A stretch of 64,000 nt of DNA, from positions 72,775,990 through 72,839,989 of the forward strand of contig CM055095.1 in the NCBI GenBank assembly GCA_029204225.1, in the 5' to 3' direction. The notes under the pieces are model-generated. The model was not told the origin of the DNA and made no database searches. It saw only the letters and a program-made list of their open reading frames with translations. Source of the stretch: Diphasiastrum complanatum (Eukaryota > Streptophyta > Lycopodiopsida > Lycopodiales > Lycopodiaceae). The position numbers and the translations under genes are program-made. This document shows, piece after piece, positions 42,739 through 53,724 of the stretch (position 1 is the first letter of the stretch; the number at the start of each line of letters is the position of its first letter).

Positions 42739-43325
42739 TGTTGGGGGTATTCCCAACAAAGTGTAAATAAATAAAATCATTTACTAAAATGTGTTGCGAG
42801 GGCATGGCATCCTGTGCGCGTAAGCCCATGGCCTAATGAGCACACAAGTAAAGTTGTAAATAACCACTTGGGCCTTGGAATTAAAATTAACTAGAGGCCC
42901 AAAGTCATTTCTAGCTACCAATTTTGGAAGAGAAGCATCCTCATTTGCAATTCAATGCTTGTTATTGCTCTTGTTGCTTTTTATTGCTTTCAAGTTTATG
43001 CTTTTTGGTCTCAATAGTTTATGTTTCTCCTTTAGCAAGTACAATGTGCATTTGAGCTAACCTCCACCCTCCCTCTATCTCTCTCTTCTATCTTCTTTTC
43101 CCTCCATCTTATCTAATCATCCCCTTCCTTTCACCTACCATCATGATGAATGTTAGTGTAGAGGAGTAGAGTTAAGGGAGAGTAGTGTTAGTGGTGAGTA
43201 GAGTTAAGGGAGAAAGTAGGAAACTAACTAGAAATAGCATCTATGCATATTTAGGTACCTACCCAGTGATCTAACCCTTGTTGACAGGCGAGAGGGCTAT
43301 ACTACGCGAGATCTTCGGCCCTACA
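42739..43325 (+). repeat. G4 3' LTR, internally deleted
   Basis: 587 bp against 816 bp for the 5' copy. The ends match, but about 230 bp, including the TATA region, is missing between the GGCCCAAAGTCATTT segment and CCAATTTTGGAAG. It ends CCCTACA and is followed by AGGAG. Confidence 0.93.
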
Positions 43326-43330
43326 AGGAG

Positions 43331-43490
43331 TGTGAAGAATTGACATTAATTACTTTGATGTTATTTTTCTCTCTCCTACGTGGCATTTCTTATACGGCCC
43401 TTTTCGGGCCAATATTTTCTCTAATGCCTCACATTGCCTAGAATCCATTAGTATTGAGCAACATTATTATTACTATTATTTCAAACCGCT
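43331..43490 (+). repeat. C6 3' LTR start
   Basis: TGTGAAGAATTGACATTA matches the first bases of the copia LTRs of C5 and C3 in their own orientation. Joined to the purine tract ending at 37029, it restores a normal polypurine-tract/LTR border. The far end of the LTR is not defined because no second copy is present; it could extend past 43490. Confidence 0.65.
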
Positions 43491-44021
43491 TTGGCATGGA
43501 TTTTCCAGTTCTATTGTAGATCCCTTCAAAAACATGGCATTTTTTTTGTAGATTGTAGTGGACGGGACAAATGCCTTACTCGCAACTATCACATTTTTCT
43601 TGAAGGGGTAGCAAAGGCAAAGAAGAGTAGCCATTTCAACAACTACCTTTGATATCCCATTTGGATCTTGATGAAAGTCAATGACTCTCCACCTGAACTT
43701 GAAGAAATAATAAAAGTACACAAACAAAGCTTAGATCTATTCAACGGATCTACAATTCATAGTACATGAATGGAGAACATATATATAATGAGGTGGATTG
43801 AGCTCTCAACAATGGACTATTAGGTTCACACCACCCTATTACTGTATAGCCCTATCTCGACTTTGGGGTAGAATCCAAGAATAAATGGTTGACTTGTCTT
43901 GGATACCACAAAATCGAATTAGAAAAGTTGTCCTATGAAGTAGGGACTGTATAGACCACTAGGGAAAAGCCCTAAGATGAATATATATATATATGTGTAT
44001 ATATATTATATATGCGTGTGC

Positions 44022-44080
<59 letters not shown>

Positions 44081-44370
44081 TATGTATATATATATATGTA
44101 TTTAGATAAATCAAGGGTGGATGTATAGTCTGAGAGCTCAACGAAGGTTTCTGATACTGTATTGGCCAAATCGGCCCAAAACAGTGGTTTTCTAAGTCAT
44201 TTGCTATAAAAATACTGTGCTTTCGTTTCCTTATGCTGATGACTTCCTGACTTTTGCTCATCGGTCTTTCCTTATTTTTCTTTTCAACTGTCTTTTTCCA
44301 AAAAAAGTCAGCAAATTAAATACTGAAAACAAAAAATTGAAAACACATAAAATGAAAAAATATATTGAGA
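43491..44370 (+). other. Unassigned region with (TG)n tract
   Basis: May contain the rest of the C6 LTR and 3' untranslated sequence of G5. A minus-strand open frame of 83 aa (43476-43727) has no recognisable family. TA-rich tracts at about 43980-44010 and 44085-44100 flank the GT run. Confidence 0.4.
44024..44079 (+). repeat. (TG)n microsatellite, about 56 nt
   Basis: A perfect TG run bordered by TA repeats. Confidence 0.96.
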
Positions 44371-45527
44371 TCAGGCTTGCTGAACTGGCGGAGCAGACTG
44401 CCAAAACTTGCGTAATCGGCTGCCATTTACCGGAGTATCAAATCATTTTTCATCCAAGTGCTCTAGAATTAATGTGCCATAGTTCAGGATTTCCTTCACT
44501 TTATACGGGCCTTCCCCAGTAAACTTCAACTTACCCTTGATCAGCTTGGTTTTGTACATCAATGCAAGATCTCCTGCTTCCTGATCTTTCTTGTGCAATT
44601 GCCGATCGTGCCATGCCTTGCGGCGGGCTTTCTCTGCTACTAAGGCATGAACTGCCATCAATCGGGTTTCACATACTTTGTGCAACGCATCGTGACAAAG
44701 TTGTAAAGACTGATCATCATTTAATCGTTCCGTTGCTGCTATGTGTAAAGATCGGATTAAAAATTCAATTGGCATAACAACATCTTGACCATAAACTAGT
44801 TGAAAAGGTGTTTGATTTGTACTATTTTTGTAAGCAGTTCTGAATGCCCATAATGTTGCATACAGTTTATGTTCCCAATCAGACCAACTCGCTTCAACTG
44901 TCTTTGTCATAATGGTGCAGAGAATCTTATTGGAAGATTAAGCCTGGCCATTCCCTCTGGGTTAATAGGGAGTACTAAATCTGCGTATAACCAAAAAATC
45001 TTCCAGTAAACACTTTATTATTTGATTAACAAAGTGTGTACCCCGATCACTGACAATTTCAATCGGACATCCAAATCTGATTATAATATTTTCATATAGA
45101 AACTTGGCCGTAAATTTCGCATCAGCTACTTTGACAGCTTTGGCTTCAACCCACTTGGTCATATAATCAGTTGTGACGATAATGTATCGGGCCTGAGATC
45201 CTTAAGCAGCGGGATGAATAGGACCAGCATCCATTTTTCAAACGGTGCTTGCGATAAAACCGGATGTAGGGGTTCATAATTATGTCGAGTAGGCCGTCGT
45301 GCTCGTTGGCAGACATCACATGTCTGAATAAAATTTTCTGTGTGCTTATGAAGCATAGGCCACCAACAACGGGATTGCAAAAGTTTGCGAACAGTAATAT
45401 CTATAGAGAAGTGTCCTCCACCCATGCCATCATGTGAAAACATGATTAGATTTGGTACTTCATGCGGTAAAATACATCTTCGTAAAATATTATCTGATCC
45501 ACGACGATACAATTGTCCTGCAATCAA
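44371..45527 (-). pseudogene. pol: G5 integrase
   Basis: Zinc-binding N-domain (HDGMGGGHFS...CDVCQR), core (MTKWVEAKAVKVADA, EIVSDRGTHFVN) and C-terminal GPY/F tail (MYKTKLIKGKLKFTGEGPYKVKEIL, then FDTPVNGSRLRKFW). At about 44930-44970 the frame has two stops in TPY-PRGNGQA, and the second stands exactly where the catalytic Glu is expected. A further TGA lies at 44443-44445. Inactive. Confidence 0.9.
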
Positions 45528-46470
45528 TTAATAAGGTTGAGCCTTATGAATCAATTGTCTTTTTTGTACTTTTGTCAAAGAGTCATTCGGTTGTCCTAGC
45601 ATCAGGTACTCAACAATATCTGCCGCCCACTCAGGTACTGCTTCAACATAGAACAACACAGCATCTGGCAGTTCATCATCCACTTCAGTATTAACTGGTG
45701 CAGATTCAATTCGTGAAACGTGATCGGCTAGATAATGTTGCTTCCCCTTTTTGACCACAATATCCACAAAGAAGATAATAAAAATTCGATAGTAGTTCGC
45801 ATGACCCATAAACACATAGACTCCTCGAATTGTTGCTGGCGGTGGCAATTCCACAATAACTTTGATCTTAGAATAATCGGTGGCAATACCATGTCTTGAT
45901 ATCACATGTCCAAGCACCACTCCGTGAGAAACCCATATCTGACATTTTTCTAGATTTAGAGAAATATGATATTTGCGGCATCTTTCAAAGACTTTCTCCA
46001 ATCGATCCAGGTGGTCTGTATCTGTACTATGAACTCCCAAGTCGACCAAGTAAATTTCAAGGAATTTCTGTAGATAATCTTTAAAGGCAAATTGCATTAC
46101 TCTCTGGAATAAACTTGGTGTATTACAAAGTCCAAACGACATTACTTTGTAAGCATAGGTGTCCCATTCTGTTGCAAAAGCAGTTTTGTGACGATCGGCA
46201 GGTGCAATCTTAACCTGGTTGTAACCATTAAATCCATCCAGAAAACTATAAGCTTCCGCTCCAGCAAGGCGATCCAAAATGCTTTCAGTAAAAGGTAACG
46301 GAAAGTGATCCTTCCGTGTCACTTTATTCAATGCTTTGAGATTCACACAGATTTGCAATTTCTCTTTTTTTTAAGGAACAATGACAATTGGTGAAATCCA
46401 TTCGGTATACTTGATCTCATAAATGAAATTGGCATCAAACAATCTCTGAAGTTCTTTCTTTATCAGATCT
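45528..46470 (-). pseudogene. pol: G5 reverse transcriptase, RNase H deleted
   Basis: ICVNLKALNKVTRKDHFPLPF, AEAYSFLDGFNGYNQVKIA, KTAFATEWDTYAYKVMSFGLCNTP, then LEIYLVDLGVHS where the catalytic DD motif should be (only one Asp is aligned), LNLEKCQIWVSHGVVLGHVIS and FMGHANYYRIFI. The sequence then jumps to KKGKQHYLADHVSRIES, the end of RNase H, so most of RNase H is deleted. A frame break occurs at about 46360 (T7 run on the plus strand). Confidence 0.9.
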
Positions 46471-47571
46471 GCCACATTAGGATTACAGCGATAGAACTTT
46501 GTAAGCTTTGGTATTGCATCAAGTACTAAAGGTATGGTATGTTCAATGACTAATGTCAAAATACCCTTCAAATCTTGATAAGTCCATGAAAAACAATCTT
46601 GATACTTAATAAGTAGCAAAAAGAGTGCTTGATACTGTTCAGGAGTAAGTTGTGATCCCACTTGTACAGTCTTTTCTGGTTCTCCTGGTTTTGCAAGATT
46701 TATTGGCTGCGTCCTAGATTCCGGCATGTGTTCTTCAGGTTCACGATGTGCTTTAGGTAGCATGATAACCACATCATCCAGTATATAATGTTCAAAATGC
46801 TCTGGCATATCAGGCTGGACTACATTTGCTTGTTCTTTTTCGAAAGGACTTGTCTTGGATCTTCGTTTAGTCTTCTTAGCAAGAATTGATTGTGGAGGTG
46901 ATGACTTTCGAGATGATAAATCTTTCTTCTCAGGTGAAGACTTCCTAGACGACGATGTCTTGCTGGAGATCCGACTTGAAGAATCATTCTTGACTTTTCC
47001 TTTGCCTTTATCCAATAGAGGTGGCACTTCCTTTAAAGAGATCTTTTGAGGGGGATTTTTCCATTTTAGGACCATTTTATAATGTTGCTTTGCTTGTTTC
47101 TTCGTCATCGAACCTGTCATCCTGTCTCCCTTCAATATAACTACTTTGGGCGATTTGATTGTTGGTTCATCAGGAACATTACGCACTCCCAAATTTGGTC
47201 AGATCCATATGATGTAGAATCTGTTCATCCGTAAGTTCTGCATTGCCATCATAAGTTAAGGCATGGCTCATTGGTATGAGATCATATTCAATTGGATCTA
47301 GTATAGATTTCGTTGATATCCAGGCTACATTCACCACATTTAGTGAAAATGTGATTGGCGTATCCAAAGTTCGATCTAACAAGGAAATCTCGCTCATCTC
47401 TGATTGAATATCTTGTTGACACATATATCGTGCTGTACAATCAATTGTTGCAAGAGCTTCGTTCCAATTGACAGTATCCGTTTGCGAATCGTAGTGAACT
47501 CCCAATTTTTTCTCTGGTCGATCACAAGTGTGATCCATTGTTGATGAGTCGTCATCCACTTTTTGAACCAC
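46371..47571 (-). pseudogene. pol: G5 protease-RT linker region
   Basis: A long Ser/Lys-rich spacer (SSRISSKTSSSRKSSPEKKDLSS) between protease and RT, conserved in G6 (58.7-59.6 kb). It ends in the RT entry (LLIKYQDCFSWTYQDLKGI, IKKELQRLFDANFIYEIKYTEWISPIVIVP). A frame change occurs near 47180-47190. Confidence 0.85.
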
Positions 47572-47908
47572 TGGCTTGATAGTCCAAGTCGTAGGATCAA
47601 TTTTAACTGCAAATTAAAGTGATCATGCCGGTACCCCAGTTATGAATTACTTGCGCAACTCGTAACCATGGACGTCCTTAGAGAACTCGGTAGACATTTG
47701 GTGCTTCTGGTAAGTCCATCACGACGAAAGTAATGACGAACCGTACTCTTGCAATCCTGACAGGTATATCTTCCACCATTTCTCGTGGACAAACCGTCAT
47801 TTGATCAGCTAGCTTACTAGCAAAAGTAGCAGGCTTAATCTTTGTAAGGCCCCATTTTGTACATAGCTTTGTAGAAATCAGGTTAACTCTTGAACCGCCA
47901 TCTATCAC
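47572..47908 (-). pseudogene. pol: G5 aspartic protease
   Basis: MIDGGSRVNLISTKLCTKWGL is the active-site region; D-G-G-S stands in the usual D-[ST]-G place. FVITFVVMDLPEAPNVYRVL follows. G6 has the matching domain at 58.4-58.7 kb. The frame is broken after this point. Confidence 0.8.
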
Positions 47909-48533
47909 GGTTGCTTCTTCAGAAAATTGTCTATGTTGTATCGACAGAGTGATATTCTTTTGTTCACTTTTCCAAGCTGCTCCAACATGTAGTACATCGT
48001 TAGATTCTTCAAATCCAGCACAAAAAAGTGGCTCCTGATGGTCTTCTGATTCTTCTTGATTGCGCTAAGACTTCTTTTGCTTTTGGCACCAACTTTAGGA
48101 GCTCTCCCAATGAAATATTGATCTTGCTAGACAAAATATTCATGAGTAATTCTGTATGCGGTGCTTCCGGTTTCGTCATCTTGAAGGGTTCTTCGTGATG
48201 ATGTAATTGATCATTCATATCCATACGTAAATTTCTTGGAGGCTGCAATGGTGAAGACCGAACTTCAGCTATTACTTTAGCAGCTTCAAGTTCCTCTTCT
48301 TCTTGCAGATGCTTAATCCACTGTCTCATATTTTGATATCTTCGTTTTTCTGCATTCAGATTTGGATAGACTTCCGATGCTGTTGGTGTATCGTTCAATG
48401 GTATAGAATCAGCAAGTACTGAATCCACTACTGGTTCTTTTTGCTTTTGTGCTCTGGTGACTACCATCAAGGCTGCACTTGGTTTATTATAAGCTACCAA
48501 TCCTTGCTTGATTGTTATCAAATTTACAGGTGC
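47909..48533 (-). pseudogene. gag: G5 Gag C-terminal part
   Basis: TAPVNLITIKQ, then ALMVVTRAQKQKEPVV, VYPNLNAEKRRYQNMRQWIKHLQEEEELEA and LHHHEEPFKMTKPEAP. It is co-linear with G6 (57.8-58.3 kb) and starts exactly at the foreign insertion. Confidence 0.88.
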
Positions 48534-49633
48534 TGTAGATGTGTAAAAACACTTGTAAATCTGCAGACTGTAAAAGAACACGGAAAAATTCGCAGAACTG
48601 GATAAACAATGGATGAAAATTGAAACCGATTAGTCGATTAGTAAGAAGGAGACTAATCCAACACGAATCCTTAAATGTCTTGACCTTCAAACTTAATTCT
48701 ACACAGAATCTTCTGTGTGTATCCAAACTTAATGCTTTGGTTAAAATGTCTGCTGTCATATCTTACGTTCTACAGTACTGCAGTCTGACCTCTTTGTTGA
48801 GAACTTTGCTTCTGACGAAATGATACTTCAGTTCAATATGCTTACTCCTAGAATGAAATCTAGGGTTGTCTGATAAAGCAATGGCACTTTGATTATCACA
48901 AAATAATGTCGTCGGAGCATATTGATTCAGACCAATATCTGAGAGTAAATTTCTCAACCAAATTGCTTTCTTTTTAGCTTGAGAGGCTGCGATATACTCT
49001 GATTCAGTGGAAAACAGAGCTATTGAAGATTGCTTGCAACTGTTCCAAGAAATTGGACCATTGTTGAGGAAGAATGTAAATCCGAAACTGGATTTATGAG
49101 TGTCTACATCTCCAGCCCAACTTGCATATGTAACCACTGAGTAAATTGAGTTTGTCGTTGTCGACTGCTCCATAACAAATGCAAAATTCCATAGTAGCTC
49201 AAAGATATCTCATGAATCTGATAAGAGCCTTCTTATGTATTACACCAGGATTAGTCATAAACTTATTAAGATAGTTGACTGCAAAAGCTATGTCTGGTCT
49301 GGTACAGATCATGGCGTACATAAGAGCTCCTATAGAATGGTTAGGATACTCGCGCATTTGTTGCTTCTCATATATTGTTTGGGGACACTAGTCCTTTGAC
49401 AATTTGAGACCTGGCTCCATTGCTGAGAGAGCTAACTTGCAATTAGTCAAATTATATCTAACTAACATGTTGTAGATGTACCTCTGTGTAATGTAGACAA
49501 CTTTTGTTTTCTGTCTCTGTGAATTTGTATACCAAGACAGAAATGAGCTTTGCCTAGATCGGTCATGTCGAATTTGAAGATAGTATTTTCTTGTCCTCTT
49601 TTATCAGATCGATATTGTTGTTGAAAAGCAATG
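48534..49633 (-). mobile_element. C7: Ty1/copia 3' fragment inside G5
   Basis: Minus-strand RT end and RNase H of the C4 family: FDMTDLGKAHFCLGIQIHRDR (about 49510-49570), then RNase H (48763-49173: YASWAGDVDTHKSSFGFTFFL, TESEYIAASQAKKKAIWLRN, HSRSKHIELKYHFVRS) and TADILTKALSLDTHRRF near 48700-48759. A short terminal part with TGTAGATG at the left border may be an LTR relic. It is truncated on the right by C8 and has frameshifts. Confidence 0.85.
48763..49173 (-). pseudogene. pol: C7 RNase H
   Basis: A 136-aa open stretch covering the RNase H D-E-D region: TYASWAGD, STESEYIAAS and FCDNQSAIALS, then HSRSKHIELKYHF. It is broken before the TADILTKAL motif that follows in another frame at 48700-48759. 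Confidence 0.9.
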
Positions 49634-50289
49634 TGTGAAAGATTCATTCAACTAGTTTCATCACATTTTGTAATATTTCCATATTTGGCATATTGAGGCC
49701 AAAACTTGTTTTAGACTTAGAGGTTGACTTTTCGAAGTTCATTAGTCTAAATTTCATTTGAATAAACACTTTTTGAAAGTGTGGGAAAGATAGAATGCGA
49801 GTTTGAGTAGATTCAATTTGAATAAGTTGGGTACATTGAATTTAGACCCAAAATTGGTAGGGTTAGCATTTTGGTGGGAAAGCCAAGTGGCCAAATAGGG
49901 GGTTTGGACCTGTTATAAAAGGATGTAACTCATGGAGAGAGTAATCTTCTCTCTTCTCTATCTCATTTCATGCTTATACATGGTTCTCTTGGGTTCTACT
50001 ATCCATTGGTGCACTATCTTGGTGATTGCTTGCAATTCTATGTGTAGAATGATCTATATCTGCTATTCTTGAATCCACACGTGTGAAATACAGTAGCTTG
50101 CTGGTTTTGTATGGACAGTAATAGTACATAATCATTTCATTCAAGTTTGATCAAGCTGTATTAGTGTTTGCATCTCAAATTGTGTGTAGATGCTGATTTT
50201 TCTACATTGGTGAGATTGGTAGTGTATTTCTCTTTCTAACCAAAGATCATTCAAGTAGATTGGATCTTAAGGATCTAAAATCTTTCACA
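49634..50289 (+). repeat. C8 5' LTR
   Basis: 656 bp, TGTGAAAG...TTCACA, bounded on the right by a PBS. It aligns with the C9 LTRs (GTGTGGGAAAG, GGGTACATTGAAT, GGGAAAGCCAAGTGGCCAAATAGGG). It contains a TATA box and a near-perfect copy of the copia palindrome (TCCACACGTGTGAA at 50074-50087). Confidence 0.92.
49914..49921 (+). promoter_or_regulatory. TATA box in the C8 LTR
   Basis: TATAAAAG, 281 bases after the LTR start, the same depth as the TATAAATA of C5. Confidence 0.6.
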
Positions 50290-50301
50290 TGGTATCAGAT
50301 C
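50290..50301 (+). other. C8 primer-binding site
   Basis: TGGTATCAGATC follows the LTR directly; it is an initiator-Met type with one or two changes at the 3' side. Confidence 0.85.
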
Positions 50302-50889
50302 TTGTGTTTCAGTTTATGAAGGAGGAAATCAGATCTATCAATGATTTGGTGAAGATATCAAGTCTAGAGCATACTAGAGAGGATTCTACACCAAAATTGG
50401 ATTTTTTGCTTTTGTAGATTGGATCTTTTGTAGATCAAAACACTAAATAGGTCAATATACTTGTTCAATTCCGATTTTTGAATTCACATACTGGATTTGG
50501 CCGATTTTTGGATCATTGGTTTAGCCTAAGTGGTGGCTTATAGATTGCATATAAAAATTTCAGCATTTGCATGTAGATTTGGAATAGTCAATTTTTTGTG
50601 ATTTTGTCAAAACCCTAATTTTGATTGGATCTCTAGATAGTGAGGTTGATGGACCTCATTTGAGTGTGTTTCAATCTTAGGAAGTGGCAAAAGTCATTAG
50701 ATTGAGGATAGATCATAGGTTGATCAAGATTCCATGATTATATGTGTTGATTTGCTTGGATAAGTGCTAGAAGAGAATTTATGAGATAATTTCAAATCTT
50801 GGTGATTTCTTTTGAAAGCATTTGTTGTTGTTCAAAGAAGTGCTTTGTGCATTGAAGTAGGTTGAAAGAGAAGATCAGGTCATTGCTAC
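50302..50889 (+). other. C8 untranslated leader
   Basis: About 590 bp, homologous in its second half to the C9 leader (shared TTGTGATTTTGTCAAAACCC and the following sequence). No gene. Confidence 0.7.
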
Positions 50890-51139
50890 ATGGCAACCTC
50901 AATTGGAGTCATGTTGGAAGCCAATGATAGGCTTACCTCAAGTAACTATTCATTGTGGAAAGTAAGGATGGAGTCACTTCTTGAGATGAATGATGTCTTG
51001 GATATTGTTGTAGGCTTGGAGGAGAGACCAGCAACACAACAAGATCAATTGAGGTATGACAAGAGGGCCAAGAAGGCTCTACACATGATAAAGATGAATG
51101 TTACCAATGAACTTCTCAAGGAAGTTGGTAAGTGCACAT
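50890..51139 (+). pseudogene. gag: C8 Gag N-terminal fragment
   Basis: ATG at 50890, MATSIGVMLEANDRLTSSNY, continuing to MNVTNELLKEVGKCT. This is the same start as C5 and C9. After codon 83 the frame runs into antisense G5 gag (to 51414), so the nominal 174-aa product is a chimera with no meaning beyond that point. Confidence 0.9.
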
Positions 51140-51140
51140 T

Positions 51141-52504
51141 GGTGGCTTCGGTCTTGCTAGACAGTCTTTATAGCAATGCCCATATCCACAATCACGACAA
51201 AATGATACAAATTTTCCTTTATTTGGGCATTCTGCAACTTTGTGATTTTTTCCACATGCAAAGCATCCAAGTGGTGCTCTGGCCCAATTTCTCGAGACTT
51301 GTTGTTGAGCGGCAGCATAGATGGCATACTATTTTGAAGATCCACCTTCCTGATCATTACCATAGCTCCATTGCTCAACACTTCCGTAAGGTTCTGGTTC
51401 CATCAAATTGGTAGGAGGAGCTAAGTGCTTTGGTGGGGCAGGCAAAGCTAGACGTTCCGGGTATCCAAGAGTAGATTGTCGTAGTCTTGCTGCTGGATTG
51501 CCTCCATATTGTGGATCTCGATATCCCATCTAGGCATACCGTTGCTGAATCATCCAAGGGTTGAAGTTGCAAAAGGCAGTCTCATGGTCAGGTGAATTAC
51601 ACAGATGGCAAACACTAATTTCCATTCATTTTTTCAATTGAGAAAACTCGTTCACTGTGTGATTTCCTATACAAATAGAACACCAGACATTTTCCCTGGT
51701 AGGAAAAGTCTTTGCAAACTTCTCAGGTTCCTTGTTCGCTTCTCCGTGGAAATTTTCCAATGCTTTGATCTTCTCATCAAATTGCAACTATAAATTTTCC
51801 ATCTATTTCTGCTAGGTCTTTCCAAGTTTCTCGAACTCATTGAGCATCATTTCTGCAATAGCATTGGCATTTGTTGATGCAATAGTGGTGGATATTGTAG
51901 TAGTCTGCCCTGTTGTATAAGGAAACATACTGACATTCGGCTCATCATCTGAATCTTCATCCTCCTCCCGAATTGCATCGTCCATCACATTTTGCAAAAG
52001 TGTGTACTCATTATGGCATTTCAGTTCACGTCTGATCCGTTTAGATAGACCTGACAAAAACCACATAAACATGGCATTTTCATTAATCAGCTCAGGCTCA
52101 CATTCAGATCTAAGACGTTTCACCCTTTCGATGTAATCTCAAACCATTTCCCGCTTTCCCATTTTAATTCTACTTAAAAGTAGGAAAGAGTCTTCCATAA
52201 ACTTCCGTGGTTTGAACCGTGTGATAAGGGCTCGTTTAACAACCTCCCAATCTGTACGCTCAATTTCATCTTGGCTATAGTACCAATCTTGTGCTATTCC
52301 TGTTAAGGCCATAAGAAAAAGCTTAAGTTTATCTTGAGGATAAATCTCACCATAGACCTCACAAGATTCAGCATAGATCTGAAGAAATCGAACTGGATCT
52401 GTTAATCCATTATATTTCGGTAGATCCAATCGGGGTGCTCTTCTAACAATAATTGGATTGACCTCCTGTGGAGCAGCTCCAAGAGCAGCTCCAGGGGGAG
52501 CCAT
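51141..52504 (-). pseudogene. gag: G5 Gag N-terminal and zinc-knuckle part
   Basis: ATG complement at 52502-52504 (MAPPGAALGAAPQEVN). Gag core: APRLDLPKYNGLTDPVRFLQIYAESCEVYGE, LFLMALTGIAQDWYY, ALITRFKPRKFMEDSFLLLS. After a stop near 52139 it continues as MKRLRSECEPELI and MWFLSGLSKRIRRELKCHNEY. A second stop-broken part holds the knuckles, ending CRDCGYGHCYKDCLARPKPP at 51141. The rest of Gag is at 47909-48533. Confidence 0.9.
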
Positions 52505-53701
52505 TTAGATCAAATTGATAATGTGACTGGATATAGATTTTTCCAAAAACTATCTCAGATTAGATCTGCTAGCTCTATTCCACTTTTCAAGAATCTGATT
52601 CTATATGATGAAAAACTACCCAAAATTCAATCAATCGATACTTCTCAAAAATGATAAATCTTTCGAAGTCCAATTCAGAATATATCAGATTTGATCCAAA
52701 TTTTGACAGAGACTTGATCTGGAAAATCAGAAACTAAAAATAGGACTGGCGAAGGTTCTCTAGGCAAAGGTTGTCTCGGCGAAGGTTCAACAGTGCTATT
52801 TTGGGATAAAAACTCTCTGAACACTTTTCTGGAAATTTCTTGGGAAATAACCTTCACCAACTTCTCAGATGAAAGATCTGACACAGATAAATCTATGGAC
52901 AACCGGACGAAGGTTTCTGACACAAGAAATACAGTTTTTGTGATTTTGCGAGGGTAAAATCAAGATTTTTTGTGATCTGATCAAGATAAATCTTTGTCGA
53001 ACTCAAAAATAGTATTTTTATATAAATATAATGTTCTGGAAACTTGATGAAGGTTCTGGCAAAGGATCAAGAGTAATACTGGTAATTTTGCAAAAAAGTG
53101 ACTTTTTTGGCAAAAATATGACAATATGACAACTAATCCTCTGAAAACCTTTCTATTTTTGGTATTATTCTTCGTCGACCTGGCAATAGATATATCTGAA
53201 TCACATCTAAGCACAATGAATTGGGTGAAGGTTCTTTTTGTGAATTTTTTAGGATTTTGATAATTTTTGGTGTTTTTTGGTGGTTTTTCTAATGTTTTTG
53301 GAAATCTACTGGGAATTAATCTTCGCCCTTCCAATTGAAGGTTTTGTAAACAAAACCAAAGGTTTCTACAACTCGGCGAAGGTTTCCTGATTGAGGGTGA
53401 AAAGTTCTGGGCTCTGATGACGCTTTTTGCCTCTTTTTGACCAAATTTGATAGATTTGATCGATTTTTATTATTTTCTCTGATATCTCAGATCCAAATGG
53501 ATCTTAAGATTAGTGATCTGAATAGCTTTCCATGTTTAATAATCAAATTAGATTTCAAACAAGCAAATCCACTCAAAATCTAGCAAAATCAATCCCAAAC
53601 TAACCCTACAATGCAGTTTTAACACTATTCATGCCATGACAAAATGCCTAATGCAAGCTCACCATCAGCCAAACAGGCTGCAAACTGAAAAATTGGCGTA
53701 G
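52505..53701 (-). other. G5 leader with reiterated AACCTTCGCC-type motifs
   Basis: 1.2 kb without a gene. In plus orientation the motif GGCGAAGGTT or a one-base variant occurs at about 52748, 52763, 52778, 52907, 53046, 53226 and 53375, and an opposite-orientation AACCTTCACC at about 52850. G6 has an equivalent leader. Confidence 0.65.
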
Positions 53702-53720
53702 CTCCCCAGCAACGGTGCCA
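53702..53720 (-). other. G5 primer-binding site (Asp tRNA type)
   Basis: The minus strand reads TGGCACCGTTGCTGGGGAG, four bases inside the LTR end. It is similar to the G4 PBS. Confidence 0.85.
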
Positions 53721-53724
53721 AAAT

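Larger units (their letters stand above)
37030..43325 (+). mobile_element. G4: Tat-like Ty3/gypsy deletion derivative
   Basis: The 5' LTR (37030-37845) and 3' LTR (42739-43325) are flanked by the perfect duplication AGGAG (37025-37029 and 43326-43330). An Asp-tRNA-like PBS, leader, gag, a short integrase tail, non-coding DNA and a large 3' ORF follow in order. Protease, RT, RNase H and the integrase core are absent, so it is non-autonomous. PBS type and a long extra ORF after pol fit the Tat/Athila branch; that lineage call is inference. Confidence 0.93.
49634..51140 (+). mobile_element. C8: Ty1/copia 5' fragment inside G5
   Basis: A full 5' LTR (49634-50289), PBS, leader and the first 83 codons of Gag, then an abrupt join to opposite-strand G5 gag at 51140/51141. 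It is related to C9 by LTR and leader and to C5 by Gag. Everything after the Gag start is missing. Confidence 0.92.

Noticed and set aside
43959-44261. Minus-strand frame rich in Thr-His repeats
   Set aside because: Translation of the TG/TA microsatellite.
51140-51414. Second half of a 174-aa Gag-like frame
   Set aside because: It is antisense G5 gag read through the junction, not part of copia Gag.
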